The notes: a model not told the origin generated them from the sequence alone. 64,000 bases of DNA from Oscillospiraceae bacterium (GCA_021199335.1 JAJQIG010000022.1:1-64000); one strand, 5' to 3'; counted from the stretch's first letter, positions 44,656 to 54,399 are shown. Numbers and translations are program-made.

Positions 44656-46680
44656 ATGGGTTCAAAAAAATCTTCAAACAAAGGGCTGATTATCTACATT
44701 CTTGTGCTTGTTGCGGCAATGGCTGTCATTGTTTCGCTTATGATGCAGGCAACAAAAACCGTTTCCGAGTACAGCTATTCGGAAATAATGACTTATTTTG
44801 ATAATTATCAGGTAAGTGAGTTCACCTTTGACTTAGGCTCGGGCGAGCTTAATATGGTGGTTTTAAACGAGGACGGAACATCAGAGATTATAAATTACAC
44901 CGTCCCGAATGTTACCGTCTTTCTCAACGAAATTCAGACAGGTTCGGAAAATTACCGCCGTGAGTATAACGTTCTTCACCCCGATGCTCCGCTCCAAATG
45001 GAGTATTACAAGATTCAGGATACATCATGGCTTTATAATCTGCTCCCATCGCTTATTATAATAGTTATGATGGTTGCGCTGTTCTTCTTCATGATGAGGC
45101 AGGCAGGCGGCGGCGGAAAAATCAACAGCTTCAGCAAGGCAAATGTAAAGAACACCTCCAACAAAAAGAACACCTTTGCGGACGTTGCGGGCGCGGATGA
45201 GGAAAAGGAAGAGCTTGCGGAGATTGTCGATTTTCTTAAAAATCCTAAAAAATATACGGAAATGGGCGCAAGAATCCCCAAGGGCGTTCTTCTTATGGGC
45301 CCTCCGGGTACAGGTAAAACCTTGCTTGCAAAGGCTGTCGCAGGGGAAGCGGGGGTTCCGTTCTTCTCAATTTCGGGCTCGGATTTTGTTGAGCTTTATG
45401 TCGGCGTGGGCGCATCCCGTGTAAGAGATTTGTTTGAAACGGCAAAGAAAAATGCCCCTTCAATTATTTTTATAGATGAAATTGATGCCGTTGGCCGTCA
45501 CAGAGGCGCAGGTCTTGGCGGCGGACATGACGAACGTGAACAGACCCTTAACCAGCTCCTTGTTGAGATGGACGGATTTGAGGGCAATGAGGGCGTTATT
45601 GTTATAGCCGCAACAAACAGACGTGATATCCTCGACCCCGCTCTGCTCCGTCCGGGTCGTTTCGACAGGCAGGTTACGGTAAGCTACCCCGACATAAAGG
45701 GCCGCGAGGAGATACTCAAGGTTCACACAAAGAAGAAGCCCCTTGCCCCCGATGTAAGCCTTTCCACAATTGCAAAATCCACTGCGGGATTTACAGGAGC
45801 GGATCTTGAAAACCTTGTTAACGAAGCCGCTCTTCTTGCCGCAAGAAGGGAAAAGAAAGCCATTACGGGCGATGATATTGAGGAGGCTACAATCAAGGTT
45901 ATTGCAGGCCCCGAGAAAAAGAGCAGGGTTGTTACTCAGGACGACAGGCGGCTTGTTGCTTACCACGAAGCGGGCCATGCGGTCGTTACCTATTACCTTC
46001 CCACACAGGATAAGGTTCACCACGTTACGATTATCCCAAGAGGAAGCTCGGGCGGCATGACAATCCACCTTCCCGAAAAAGAACCCTCCCTCCTCGAGGT
46101 TACAGCCGAAAAGCTCTCCGATGAGATAAAGGTTCTTATGGGCGGACGTGTTGCGGAGGAAACCATAATCGGCATTGGTTCCGCAGGAGCTATAAGCGAC
46201 CTTCAGAGGGCAACAAAGCTTGCCAAATCAATGGTTACGAAATACGGCTTTTCAAAGAAGCTCGGTCCCGTTGTCTATGCGGATGAAAACGATGAGCCAT
46301 TCGTAGGAATGGGCTACGGTCAGCCCAGAGGCTACTCCGAAAAGGTTCAGGCTGAAATCGATGAGGAGGTACGCTCAATCATCGATGAAAACTACGATAA
46401 AACAGTTGAAATAATCAAAGAGCATATCGATAAGCTCCATCTTGTCGCAAAATATCTTATCGCAAACGAAAAAATTGACAATGAGGACTTTGAGAGAATT
46501 ATGCGAGGAGAAATGACGGAGGAAAGCATCGAAAAGGCTTACAACGATTATATGTCGGATGTAAGCAAGCTTGCCGAGAAAGCAAACGGCAAGGCTTCGG
46601 AAAGCGCTCCCGTTCAGGATAACGCACCGACAGAAGAAAAAGACGAGAGTTCCGAAAATTCAGGCAGCGAAAATGAGTAA
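44656..46680 (+). CDS. ftsH: ATP-dependent zinc metalloprotease FtsH
   Basis: A 674-residue membrane AAA+ protease that degrades misfolded membrane proteins and some regulators. There are two transmembrane helices (about residues 10-31 and 116-140) around a small extracellular domain. Walker A is GPPGTGKT near residue 214, Walker B IIFIDEID near 270, the SRH region ends in RPGRFDRQV, and the zinc site HEAGH is near 436. The C-terminus is a Ser/Glu-rich disordered tail. AAGGAG precedes the ATG. Confidence 0.97.
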   Translation: MGSKKSSNKGLIIYILVLVAAMAVIVSLMMQATKTVSEYSYSEIMTYFDNYQVSEFTFDLGSGELNMVVLNEDGTSEIINYTVPNVTVFLNEIQTGSENYRREYNVLHPDAPLQMEYYKIQDTSWLYNLLPSLIIIVMMVALFFFMMRQAGGGGKINSFSKANVKNTSNKKNTFADVAGADEEKEELAEIVDFLKNPKKYTEMGARIPKGVLLMGPPGTGKTLLAKAVAGEAGVPFFSISGSDFVELYVGVGASRVRDLFETAKKNAPSIIFIDEIDAVGRHRGAGLGGGHDEREQTLNQLLVEMDGFEGNEGVIVIAATNRRDILDPALLRPGRFDRQVTVSYPDIKGREEILKVHTKKKPLAPDVSLSTIAKSTAGFTGADLENLVNEAALLAARREKKAITGDDIEEATIKVIAGPEKKSRVVTQDDRRLVAYHEAGHAVVTYYLPTQDKVHHVTIIPRGSSGGMTIHLPEKEPSLLEVTAEKLSDEIKVLMGGRVAEETIIGIGSAGAISDLQRATKLAKSMVTKYGFSKKLGPVVYADENDEPFVGMGYGQPRGYSEKVQAEIDEEVRSIIDENYDKTVEIIKEHIDKLHLVAKYLIANEKIDNEDFERIMRGEMTEESIEKAYNDYMSDVSKLAEKANGKASESAPVQDNAPTEEKDESSENSGSENE

Positions 46681-46687
46681 ATGAGGA

Positions 46688-46718
46688 AAGGTCACCATGC
46701 GGAATGTGTGGTGACCTT
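46688..46718 (+). other. Hairpin between ftsH and recG
   Basis: AAGGTCACC (46688-46696) and GGTGACCTT (46710-46718) form a perfect 9-bp stem, extendable by one A-T pair. No T-run follows. It ends 14 bases before the recG ATG, which lacks an obvious ribosome binding site. Confidence 0.5.
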
Positions 46719-46732
46719 AACTGTAAAATAAT

Positions 46733-48766
46733 ATGAACATTAATTCACCTATCACAGAGCTTGACGGCGTAGGAACAAAACGCGCCGAGCTTTATAAGAA
46801 ACTTAAAATTTACACCGTGGGCGACCTTCTCCGACATTATCCGAGGGGATATATCGATTATTCCAAGCCCGTGGAAATTTCCGCCGCCGTTATGAATGAG
46901 CATAATATCATAAGGGCAAGGGTTGTAAAAAAACAGCCCGCCGCAAGGATAAGACAGGGGCTTGTTTTATATAAAATCACGGTTACGGACGACAGCGACA
47001 ATATGACAATCGTACTCTACAACAACCGCTTTGCATATGAAGGACTTACCGAGGGCGAGGAATATATTTTTTCGGGGAAGGTGGGCGGAAACCTTGTCCG
47101 CAGAGAAATGAACACGCCAATGTTCATAAAAGCGTCCGACCCGCATAAGCTTCGCCCTGTTTACAGCCTTACAGAAGGGTTAACCTCCAATATGGTTATA
47201 ACAAATGTATCCCAAGCGCTGAACAACGTTGACGAATCCGCCTTTGCAGACCATATTCCCGATTTTATACTTCGAAAATATTCCGTTGCGGCATTCGATT
47301 ATTCGCTCCGCAACATACATTTTCCCGATGATTCGGACATAGCGGCAATTGCGAAAAAGCGACTTGCCTTTGATGAGCTTCTTTCGCTTCGGCTCGGGAT
47401 GCTCCTTATGAAAAATCACAGCAAAACGCAGACGGGCTTCAAGATGAAGTATGACGATGGCATTGTAGCCGAATTTCAGCGTGAACTTCCGTTTGAGCTT
47501 ACGGGAGCTCAGGTTAACGCATCCCAAGAGGTTATTCGGGATATGTGCAGGGATTATCCGATGAACAGGCTTGTCCAAGGCGATGTCGGCTCGGGAAAAA
47601 CCGCCGTTGCCGCCGCCGCTGCGCTGTTTGCGTACAAAAACGGCTGTCAAACGGCTTTAATGGCTCCAACCGAGATACTCGCAAAGCAGCATTTTAAGAC
47701 GCTGACTGACCTGCTTTCGCCCCATGGGGTAAGGGTATGCTGCCTAACAGGCTCAATGGGCGCAAAGGAGCGAAGAATTATTGAAGAGCAGATTGCAGGA
47801 GGCGAGTTTGACGTTATAACGGGAACCCATGCGCTTATTTCTCAATCAACCGAATTCAATCGGCTTGGACTTGTTATAATGGACGAACAGCACCGTTTCG
47901 GGGTTAACCAGCGGGCAAGGCTTGCGGAAAAAGGGGAAAATCCCCACCGACTTGTTATGTCCGCAACGCCGATTCCCAGAACTCTTGCGCTTATAATTTA
48001 CGGCGATCTTGATATTTCAGTTTTGAACGAGCTTCCAAAGGGAAGAAGGACGATAGAAACCTTCGCCGTAACGGAAAAGCTGCGAAGTCGTGCCTGCGGA
48101 TTTGTAAAAAAACAGCTTGACGAGGGCAGGCAGGCTTATGTCGTCTGCCCAATGGTTGAAGAAAACGGGAGCGAGCTTGCTTCGGCAAAAAGCTATGCCG
48201 AAAAGCTTTCATCGGGGGACTTCAAGGGCTATGAGGTTGGCATTTTGCACGGTAAAATGTCCCCATCGGAAAAGGATGAAACCATGCTGCGGTTCAAGTC
48301 GGGGGAAATTCGGCTTCTTGTTGCAACGACAGTTGTAGAGGTCGGGGTGGATGTTCCCAACGCAACGGTTATAATGATAGAAAACGCCGAGCGCTTCGGG
48401 CTTTCCCAGCTTCATCAGCTTAGGGGGCGTGTAGGTCGGGGACAGCACCAAAGCTACTGCATACTTATTGCGGGGACAATTAATGACGAAATAAGGGAAC
48501 GCCTTAAAATAATGACGGAAACATCGGACGGCTTCAAAATCTCCGAATTTGACCTTAAAATGAGGGGCGCAGGAGACTTTTTCGGGGAAAGACAGCATGG
48601 ACTTCCCGAAATGAGATTTGCCGATGCGGCAACGGACAGCGAGCTTCTTGCGGATGTTCAAAACGCAGCGGATGATATAATAAACGCAAGCAGCGATTTA
48701 AACGAATTTCCGCTGCTAAAAAATGATATTGAAAAAATGTTTTCGTCTGAAACGGCATTTAATTAA
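46733..48766 (+). CDS. recG: ATP-dependent DNA helicase RecG
   Basis: A 677-residue branch-migration helicase that rescues stalled forks and processes Holliday junctions. It has the wedge OB domain at the N-terminus (residues about 1-150), then Walker A GDVGSGKT near residue 282, MDEQHRFG near 383 and a helicase C domain with QLRGRVGRGQHQSYC near 565. Full length for the family. The ATG at 46733 has no good Shine-Dalgarno sequence, and a hairpin lies just upstream. Confidence 0.97.
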   Translation: MNINSPITELDGVGTKRAELYKKLKIYTVGDLLRHYPRGYIDYSKPVEISAAVMNEHNIIRARVVKKQPAARIRQGLVLYKITVTDDSDNMTIVLYNNRFAYEGLTEGEEYIFSGKVGGNLVRREMNTPMFIKASDPHKLRPVYSLTEGLTSNMVITNVSQALNNVDESAFADHIPDFILRKYSVAAFDYSLRNIHFPDDSDIAAIAKKRLAFDELLSLRLGMLLMKNHSKTQTGFKMKYDDGIVAEFQRELPFELTGAQVNASQEVIRDMCRDYPMNRLVQGDVGSGKTAVAAAAALFAYKNGCQTALMAPTEILAKQHFKTLTDLLSPHGVRVCCLTGSMGAKERRIIEEQIAGGEFDVITGTHALISQSTEFNRLGLVIMDEQHRFGVNQRARLAEKGENPHRLVMSATPIPRTLALIIYGDLDISVLNELPKGRRTIETFAVTEKLRSRACGFVKKQLDEGRQAYVVCPMVEENGSELASAKSYAEKLSSGDFKGYEVGILHGKMSPSEKDETMLRFKSGEIRLLVATTVVEVGVDVPNATVIMIENAERFGLSQLHQLRGRVGRGQHQSYCILIAGTINDEIRERLKIMTETSDGFKISEFDLKMRGAGDFFGERQHGLPEMRFADAATDSELLADVQNAADDIINASSDLNEFPLLKNDIEKMFSSETAFN

Positions 48767-48788
48767 AGCTTGAAAGGAAATAAAAATT

Positions 48789-49643
48789 ATGAACGCAAAA
48801 TTCGGTCCTGCAGGTGCGGCGGATAGCTTTAAAACAATGGGATATAAAAAATCAACCCAAATGGGGGAATATCTCAGTGGCTTTGGTCTTGACCACTTTG
48901 AATATCAATGCGGTCAAGGGGTAAGGGTTTCCGAGGACTCCGCAAAGGAAATCGGGGATTCGCTCAGAAGCTGCGGGATAAGCGTTTCGCTTCATGCCCC
49001 ATACTTCATCTCCCTTTCAAGCACCGAGGAGGAAAAGCGGGATAATTCCATAAACTACATACTCCAATCCGCAAGGGCTGTAAAAGCTATGGGCGGGGAC
49101 AGAATAGTTATCCACAGCGGTTCATGCTCCAAAATGAGCCGTGAGGAGGCGCTCTCCCTTGCGTTGGCGACAATGAAAAAGGCAAAGTCCGCCCTTGATG
49201 CCGAGGGGTTGGGAAGCATTCACTGCTGCCCCGAAACTATGGGAAAAATCAATCAGCTTGGCGATTTGCATGAGGTTATGGAGCTTTGCAAAATCGACGA
49301 CAGCTTTATCCCCTGCATAGACTTCGGACACCTTAACGCAAGAACATTCGGGGCAATAAAGACAAAATCCGACTACGAAAAAATTCTCGATACGATAGAA
49401 AACGAGCTTGGAATTGACCGCCTAAAGGTTTTCCACTCACACTTCTCAAAAATCGAATACACCGAAAAGGGTGGTGAAAAGCGCCACCTTACCTTTGAAA
49501 CAAACAACGGCTTCGGCCCCGATTATGAACCCCTTATGGAGCTTGTTTACAAGAAAAATCTTTCGCCGATATTCATCTGCGAAAGCTCGGGAACCCAGAC
49601 TGAAGACGCAAAGGCAATGCGCGATTATTATTACAGCCTGTAA
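48789..49643 (+). CDS. nfo: Deoxyribonuclease IV (AP endonuclease, Nfo family)
   Basis: A 284-residue TIM-barrel metalloenzyme of the endonuclease IV family, which cleaves DNA at abasic sites. The zinc-ligand regions appear in order: SLHAPYF near residue 63, VIHSGS near 109, CCPETMGK near 148, CIDFGHLNA near 180, VFHSHFSKIE near 217 and a Glu near 265 in ICESSG. It follows recG, forming a small DNA-repair pair. Confidence 0.9.
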   Translation: MNAKFGPAGAADSFKTMGYKKSTQMGEYLSGFGLDHFEYQCGQGVRVSEDSAKEIGDSLRSCGISVSLHAPYFISLSSTEEEKRDNSINYILQSARAVKAMGGDRIVIHSGSCSKMSREEALSLALATMKKAKSALDAEGLGSIHCCPETMGKINQLGDLHEVMELCKIDDSFIPCIDFGHLNARTFGAIKTKSDYEKILDTIENELGIDRLKVFHSHFSKIEYTEKGGEKRHLTFETNNGFGPDYEPLMELVYKKNLSPIFICESSGTQTEDAKAMRDYYYSL

Positions 49644-49686
49644 AGGTTTGTAGCTATATTGTAATAATATTGAAACCCGAAGTCGG

Positions 49687-49715
49687 TTGACTGTTCAAAT
49701 CCCCCTTGGTATAAT
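49687..49715 (+). promoter_or_regulatory. Promoter of the 49.75 kb lipoprotein gene
   Basis: A -35 TTGACT (49687-49692), a 17-base spacer and a perfect -10 TATAAT (49710-49715). The -10 and part of the spacer are the left arm of the overlapping terminator hairpin. Confidence 0.7.
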
Positions 49716-49748
49716 TTTGAATGAAAAATTGTATCAAGGGGGATTTTT
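49697..49748 (+). terminator. Terminator after nfo that overlaps the next promoter and ribosome binding site
   Basis: AAATCCCCCTTG (49697-49708) pairs with CAAGGGGGATTT (49735-49746), extended inward by ATA/TAT and AATT pairs, followed by TTTTT. In a transcript arriving from nfo the whole hairpin forms. A transcript started at the internal promoter lacks the left arm. The right arm includes GGGGGA, the ribosome binding site of the next gene. Confidence 0.75.
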
Positions 49749-49751
49749 CTT

Positions 49752-51254
49752 ATGAAAAGAAAGGTTATTCTGTTGGGGATTGCCGCCTTTGCGCTGCTTC
49801 TTTCCTCCTGTTCGGAGGATGCCCGAGATAATTCGGAGGAAACCGAGAAGCTTATTTCCCAAATCACCTCCGAGGAGGGCTACGGCGAAACCGATGAGGG
49901 AGGCCGCGGCATTTTGGGGGACTATACTGAAGCCGAATTATCCGATACGATAATAATTATGGGCGAAGAATATTCCGCCGATGATTTTTACGGCTATCTT
50001 ACCGTTGACGCAGACAAATGCGGCGGCGTTACCGATGATGATTTGGAAAATATCCGCATTATTACGGATAAAGCCAAAGAAAACGGCTTCAAGACCGAAA
50101 ACATAATAGAGGTTTTTAATACAAACGGACACGATATGGGCTTTCTTGCCGAAATTCCGAATATTGCCTGTATCCGTTTTTACAATGTCGGCAATAACAG
50201 CCTTGATTTTCTCTCCGATTTTCCGCTGCTTGAAAGCGTAGAGCTTGGCGATGTGGAATGCGATCCCGTTAGTCTTGCGGAGGTAATAAACGGCACAAAT
50301 ATCACACATCTTCATATCGGCGCAGAAAACTTCTCATTATCCGATTTTGAATATCTTCGGGAACATCTCCCTCAGTGCATAACAGAGTACGAGGGTTCGG
50401 ACGGCAACACAAGGCAGACCGCCGAAGAACCCGAAATTTTCGCCCTTACTCTCCCTATAATAGCTCATTACCTTGATGAAGCCCCTGCGGAATACACATA
50501 TTATTCCGAGCAAAGGGAAGCGGAACTGCGCACACTTAGCGAAAATTACAAAACTGTAATGTCGTTCATTTACAACAATTCCGACTCCGATATAACAATT
50601 GACAGCGTAGAGGTGCTTCGTGACGGGGAACAGGTTTATTTCACAAACGGAAGCAGCTCGCTTGAAACCGATTTTACGGTGCCGATGGGTGAAAGCATGG
50701 AATTTGCCCTTGAAGAAAATGTTTTTGATTATGCTTATGCGGAAACGGGGATTTACACTGTCGTCTATCACTACGGCGATGAATTTCTCACGGCGGATTT
50801 TATGATTGACCGCTCGGAAAACGGCAAGCCCAATTTCCTCAGTGATGAACAGTATGAAGCTTTTGAAAAGGCAGCCGAATATATGGGAAGTAATTTTTCG
50901 GTATCATATCACCTTTCGGAGGAATATGCCTCAAGCCACACTCCGAATGAATTTGCGGAACAATTTTACGATGCCTTTACCGCCGAATTTACGGAGGAGC
51001 TTATCGCCTACTATGTTGATGAAAGCGGAAATCTTAAGGCTGTCGATGCGGATAGGGGAAGCGACATAACCCTTTGCGGATACAGCCTTTATCCGATAAG
51101 CGTTACGGACAGCGAGGTTATTATGCTTCCGATTGCCGCGCATTATTCTGAGGATAAATCCTACAAGCCGTGGTATTCCGTAACCGGCGAAAGCATAAAG
51201 CTCGTTCTGACCGATAACGGCTGGAGGGTTGACGGCTTTTCGCCATGGTGGTAA
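49752..51254 (+). CDS. Hypothetical lipoprotein with LRR-like segment
   Basis: A 500-residue predicted lipoprotein. The signal peptide ends at Cys20 in LSSC, a good lipobox, followed by an acidic Glu-rich linker. Residues about 95-205 have short leucine-rich strands (IACIRFYNVGNNSLDFLSDFPLLE and LESVELGDV), suggesting a small leucine-rich-repeat-like fold. Residues about 270-350 look like an Ig-like strand domain. The C-terminal part begins near SNFSVSYHLSEEY and is unassigned. I do not recognise a family. It is a single-gene unit with the composite promoter-terminator upstream. Confidence 0.6.
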   Translation: MKRKVILLGIAAFALLLSSCSEDARDNSEETEKLISQITSEEGYGETDEGGRGILGDYTEAELSDTIIIMGEEYSADDFYGYLTVDADKCGGVTDDDLENIRIITDKAKENGFKTENIIEVFNTNGHDMGFLAEIPNIACIRFYNVGNNSLDFLSDFPLLESVELGDVECDPVSLAEVINGTNITHLHIGAENFSLSDFEYLREHLPQCITEYEGSDGNTRQTAEEPEIFALTLPIIAHYLDEAPAEYTYYSEQREAELRTLSENYKTVMSFIYNNSDSDITIDSVEVLRDGEQVYFTNGSSSLETDFTVPMGESMEFALEENVFDYAYAETGIYTVVYHYGDEFLTADFMIDRSENGKPNFLSDEQYEAFEKAAEYMGSNFSVSYHLSEEYASSHTPNEFAEQFYDAFTAEFTEELIAYYVDESGNLKAVDADRGSDITLCGYSLYPISVTDSEVIMLPIAAHYSEDKSYKPWYSVTGESIKLVLTDNGWRVDGFSPWW

Positions 51255-51271
51255 GGAAAAAATATTTTGTG

Positions 51272-51300
51272 TTGACATTTTGAATGCCGCGTATTAAAAT
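51272..51300 (+). promoter_or_regulatory. Promoter of the aroQ unit
   Basis: A perfect -35 TTGACA (51272-51277), a 17-base spacer and a -10 TAAAAT (51295-51300), about 100 bases before aroQ. Confidence 0.65.
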
Positions 51301-51318
51301 ATACTTAGAGGAGATTTT

Positions 51319-51354
51319 CCCCGCCCGAACCTGTTAACCCACGCTCGGGCGGGG
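51319..51354 (+). other. Stable hairpin in the aroQ leader
   Basis: CCCCGCCCGA (51319-51328) and TCGGGCGGGG (51345-51354) form a perfect, GC-rich 10-bp stem with a 16-base loop. No T-run follows. It ends 50 bases before the aroQ start, so it may be a leader control or stability element. Confidence 0.55.
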
Positions 51355-51404
51355 CAAACCGCTTATTGTATGAAAAAATATTTTTGCTTTTTGCGAGGTT
51401 TACA

Positions 51405-51848
51405 ATGAAAAAAGATGTGCTTATAATTAATGGCCCAAACCTTAACCTTCTTGGGGAAAGGGAACCGGGAACCTACGGAACGGACACCTATGAAAGCGTC
51501 TGCGCCGAAATTAAGGAAAAGGCTGCGGAGCTTGGATTTGACAGCTGCGAATGTTTTCAATCCAATCACGAGGGGGAGATTATCGACAAGCTCCATTCCG
51601 CAAGGCTCGATAAATGCGGCATCGTCCTAAACGCAGGCGCATATACACATTACAGCTATGCAATACGGGATGCCATCGCTGCTCTGAAAATACCCGTTAT
51701 TGAGGTTCATATCTCAAACATTGCAAAGCGTGAGGAATTTCGGCATACCTCGGTTATCGCCCCGGTATGCTCGGGAAGCCTTTTCGGATTCGGAAAAAAC
51801 GGCTATATGCTTGCCCTCCGAGCAATCAGCGATTACCTGAACGGTTAA
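51405..51848 (+). CDS. aroQ: Type II 3-dehydroquinate dehydratase
   Basis: A 147-residue dodecameric enzyme of the shikimate pathway that dehydrates 3-dehydroquinate. The N-terminus IINGPNLNLLGEREPGTYG carries the catalytic tyrosine in PGTYG. NAGAYTHYSYAIRDA and VIEVHISN are the other signatures. The ATG at 51405 after GCGAGG is preferred to the one at 51366. No other shikimate gene is adjacent. Confidence 0.96.
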   Translation: MKKDVLIINGPNLNLLGEREPGTYGTDTYESVCAEIKEKAAELGFDSCECFQSNHEGEIIDKLHSARLDKCGIVLNAGAYTHYSYAIRDAIAALKIPVIEVHISNIAKREEFRHTSVIAPVCSGSLFGFGKNGYMLALRAISDYLNG

Positions 51849-51917
51849 GCATTTCCCCCAAAAATGGATTTTGCAACGGATTTCCTTGGCTATCAAAGGG
51901 AATCGGAAAGGATAGCT

Positions 51918-52991
51918 ATGATTACAAATGCAGATAAGCTGCGAAAAATGCTTGCGGAGGAAAACTACTGCGCAATAATTACCTCCGACATTAACAGGAG
52001 ATATTATTCGGGGATGAAATCATCGGCAGGAACACTCCTTGTTTTCCCCGAGGATGCATATCTTATAATCGATTTCAGATACTATGAGAAAGCCTGTGAA
52101 ACGGTTTCCGACTGCGAGGTTATCCTTCAGAACAAAACCTATGAACAGATTATCGAACTTTTGAAAAAGCACCGAACGGATAAGGTTTACATCGAATCGG
52201 AAAATATGACGGTTTCGGATTTTAACACCTATCGGGAAAGGCTCGAAGGCTTTGAGATAGATTCAAGCGATACCCTAAGCAACGCCGCAGGGGCAATTCG
52301 GGCGATAAAATCAGACCTTGAGCTTGAAAAAATGCAAACGGCGCAGAATATTGCCGAAGAAGCCCTTGCCTATGTTATGGAAAACGTTATAAAGGAGGGC
52401 GTATCGGAGCTTGAGGTCGGCAGGGCGCTTGACTTTTATATGCTTTCCCACGGTGCGGAGGCTGTTTCCTTTGACACAATTGCGCTGAGCGGAGCAAATA
52501 CCTCGCTGCCGCATGGCGTTCCCTCGGAAAAGAAAATTGCCAAGGGAGAATTCGTGCTGATGGATTTCGGCGCGGTATATGACGGCTACCACAGCGATAT
52601 GACGAGGACCGTCTGCGTGGGAAATCCAACGGAGGAAATGAAGGAGGTTTATGAAATTGTCCTTGAAGCGCAGAAGAGATGCCTTGACTTTGTTAAACCG
52701 GGGGTTGTATGCAGGGAGCTTGATGCCTGCGCAAGGGATTTCATCGCATCAAAGGGCTATGGCGACTGCTTCGGACATGGCCTTGGACACAGCGTTGGCC
52801 TTGAAATACATGAACGCCCTGCGGCAAACACAAGAAGCACAACCGTCCTTGACGAAAATATGGTTATGACCATTGAACCCGGCATATATCTTCAGCATAG
52901 GTTCGGAGTGCGCATTGAGGATTGCGTTTACCTTACCGCAAATGGGTACAATAACTTTGCACACTCACCAAAAAATCTTATAATTTTGTGA
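51918..52991 (+). CDS. M24 family Xaa-Pro peptidase
   Basis: A 357-residue dinuclear metallopeptidase of the Xaa-Pro aminopeptidase/dipeptidase (M24B) type. A creatinase-like N-domain occupies residues 1-125. The metal ligands of the pita-bread domain are the Asp residues of LMDFGAVYDGYHSDMTRTV, His in GHGLGHSVG near 290, and Glu in MTIEPGIY and VRIEDCVY. The ATG at 51918 after GAAAGGATAG is preferred over one 54 bases upstream. efp follows at about 110 bases, the common pepP-efp pairing. Confidence 0.93.
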   Translation: MITNADKLRKMLAEENYCAIITSDINRRYYSGMKSSAGTLLVFPEDAYLIIDFRYYEKACETVSDCEVILQNKTYEQIIELLKKHRTDKVYIESENMTVSDFNTYRERLEGFEIDSSDTLSNAAGAIRAIKSDLELEKMQTAQNIAEEALAYVMENVIKEGVSELEVGRALDFYMLSHGAEAVSFDTIALSGANTSLPHGVPSEKKIAKGEFVLMDFGAVYDGYHSDMTRTVCVGNPTEEMKEVYEIVLEAQKRCLDFVKPGVVCRELDACARDFIASKGYGDCFGHGLGHSVGLEIHERPAANTRSTTVLDENMVMTIEPGIYLQHRFGVRIEDCVYLTANGYNNFAHSPKNLIIL

Positions 52992-53027
52992 AAAAGTTGT
53001 AAATGTAATAAAAATGCAAAAAAACAC

Positions 53028-53056
53028 TTGCAAAAGTCAGATAAATGTAGTAAAAT
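53028..53056 (+). promoter_or_regulatory. Promoter of efp
   Basis: A -35 TTGCAA (53028-53033), a 17-base spacer and a -10 TAAAAT (53051-53056), ahead of a 47-base gap to the ATG at 53103. Confidence 0.55.
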
Positions 53057-53102
53057 AATCATAAGCTATATTTGCGTGAAATTTTTTATCCGGAGGTAAT
53101 TT

Positions 53103-53660
53103 ATGATTACAGCAGGCGATTTCAGAAACGGTATGACCTTTGAGGAGGATGGCAACGTTCTCCAGATTGTGGAGTTCCAGCACGTTAAGCCCGGAAAGGG
53201 AGCCGCTTTCGTAAGAACAAAAATCAAAAATGTTATTACAGGTTCGGTTGTTGAAAAAAGCTACAACCCTTCCGCTAAGTTTCCTACCGCTTACGTTGAA
53301 AGAAAGGATATGGAATATTCCTACAATGATGGCGACCTCTATTACTTTATGGATCCCGAAACCTATGAGCAGCAGCCTATAAGCAAGTCGGAGCTTTCCG
53401 ATAACTTCAAATTCGTTAAAGAGCAGATGATTTGTAAGGTTTGTTCCTATAAGGGCAAGGTTTTCGCTGTAGAGCCGCCCAACTTTGTTGACCTTCAGGT
53501 TGCTCAGACCGATCCCGGCTTTGCGGGAAACACGGCGACAAACGCTACCAAGCCCGCAACCCTTGAAACAGGCGCCGAGGTTAAGGTTCCCCTCTTTATT
53601 AACGAGGGCGATATGATCAGAATCGATACAAGAACAGGCGAATATATGGAGCGCGCTTAA
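53103..53660 (+). CDS. efp: Translation elongation factor P
   Basis: A 185-residue three-domain protein that relieves ribosome stalling at proline runs. [17 protein letters not shown] starts it. Lys32 lies at the tip loop (KPGKGAA), the residue modified in other bacteria. The C-domain has [21 protein letters not shown] and ends GEYMERA. The GGAGG site is directly upstream. It forms a unit with the following CD1247-type gene. Confidence 0.98.
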   Translation: MITAGDFRNGMTFEEDGNVLQIVEFQHVKPGKGAAFVRTKIKNVITGSVVEKSYNPSAKFPTAYVERKDMEYSYNDGDLYYFMDPETYEQQPISKSELSDNFKFVKEQMICKVCSYKGKVFAVEPPNFVDLQVAQTDPGFAGNTATNATKPATLETGAEVKVPLFINEGDMIRIDTRTGEYMERA

Positions 53661-53707
53661 TCTACACAGCCCGCTTTTGCACAACTTGAAACGGAGGATT
53701 AACCTAT

Positions 53708-54133
53708 ATGAAGCTTGGAGAAAAGGTTTCTTATCTTAAGGGTCTTATGGACGGTCTTGAACTTGATGTAACAACCAAGGAGGGCAAGGTAATTGCTCTT
53801 ATGGCGGATATTCTCACCGATATGTCGGAATATTTTGATGATGTTCAGGATCAGATTGACGAAATCGTTGAGGTTGTTGACGCTATTGACGATGACCTTT
53901 GCGATGTTGAAAGTGATCTCTACGGCGATGATGAAGATTACGACTATGCCGATGATGATGACGATGATTATGACTTTGATGACGAAGAGCTTTATGAGGT
54001 ATGTTGCCCAACCTGCGGCGACTCTATTCAGCTTGATGAAGGTATGCTTGAGGAGGGCGAAATGATTTGCCCCAACTGCGGCGAGCATCTCGAATTTGAT
54101 TTTGACGATGAGGACGGATCAATCGAGGAATAA
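53708..54133 (+). CDS. CD1247 N-terminal domain-like zinc-ribbon protein
   Basis: A 141-residue protein. The N-terminal 50 residues (LGEKVSYLKGLMDGLELD, then ILTDMSEYFDDVQDQIDEI) match the CD1247-type domain often encoded behind efp in clostridia. An Asp/Glu/Tyr-rich acidic stretch follows near residues 72-95, then a C-terminal zinc ribbon (CCPTCG and CPNCG) in the last 45 residues. It is strongly acidic overall. The function is unknown, and the tight link to efp suggests a translation-related role by inference. The start follows GGAGGA. Confidence 0.8.
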   Translation: MKLGEKVSYLKGLMDGLELDVTTKEGKVIALMADILTDMSEYFDDVQDQIDEIVEVVDAIDDDLCDVESDLYGDDEDYDYADDDDDDYDFDDEELYEVCCPTCGDSIQLDEGMLEEGEMICPNCGEHLEFDFDDEDGSIEE

Positions 54134-54170
54134 TTTCCGCAAAAATTTACAACAGAATATCTGCAAGTCT

Positions 54171-54276
54171 GTTTCAGGGCGGGGTGCAATTCCCCACCGG
54201 TGGTAAAGTCCACGAGCCTTTTGGGGTTGATTCGGTGAAATTCCGAAACCGACGGTATAGTCCGGATGAAAGAAAC
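54171..54276 (+). promoter_or_regulatory. FMN riboswitch (RFN element)
   Basis: The aptamer consensus is visible in order: the closing P1 pair GTTTC (54171-54175) with GAAAC (54272-54276), AGGGCGGGGTGCAATTCCCC, ACCGGTGGT, GTCCACGAGCC, and the later GATTCGGTGAAATTCCGAAACCG and GGTATAGTCCGGATGAAAGA. It senses FMN and controls ribU downstream through the terminator at 54301. Confidence 0.95.
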
Positions 54277-54300
54277 AGCGCAATTTCTGCGCCTATCCAA

Positions 54301-54331
54301 CCGCCCGTAAAGCACATTTACGGGCGGTTTT
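54301..54331 (+). terminator. Expression-platform terminator of the FMN riboswitch
   Basis: CCGCCCGTAAA (54301-54311) and TTTACGGGCGG (54317-54327) form a perfect 11-bp stem followed by TTTTCTG. It lies between the FMN aptamer and ribU. Confidence 0.85.
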
Positions 54332-54399
54332 CTGTTACAGATTGCTCTTATTACCGCCGCTTATGTGGTGAATATTTTTATTTATGGAGGAATCTACAA

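Noticed and set aside
45460..46068. 202-residue minus-strand frame inside ftsH
   Set aside because: It mirrors the conserved ATPase and protease domains of ftsH. Codon bias of the plus strand explains the open frame.
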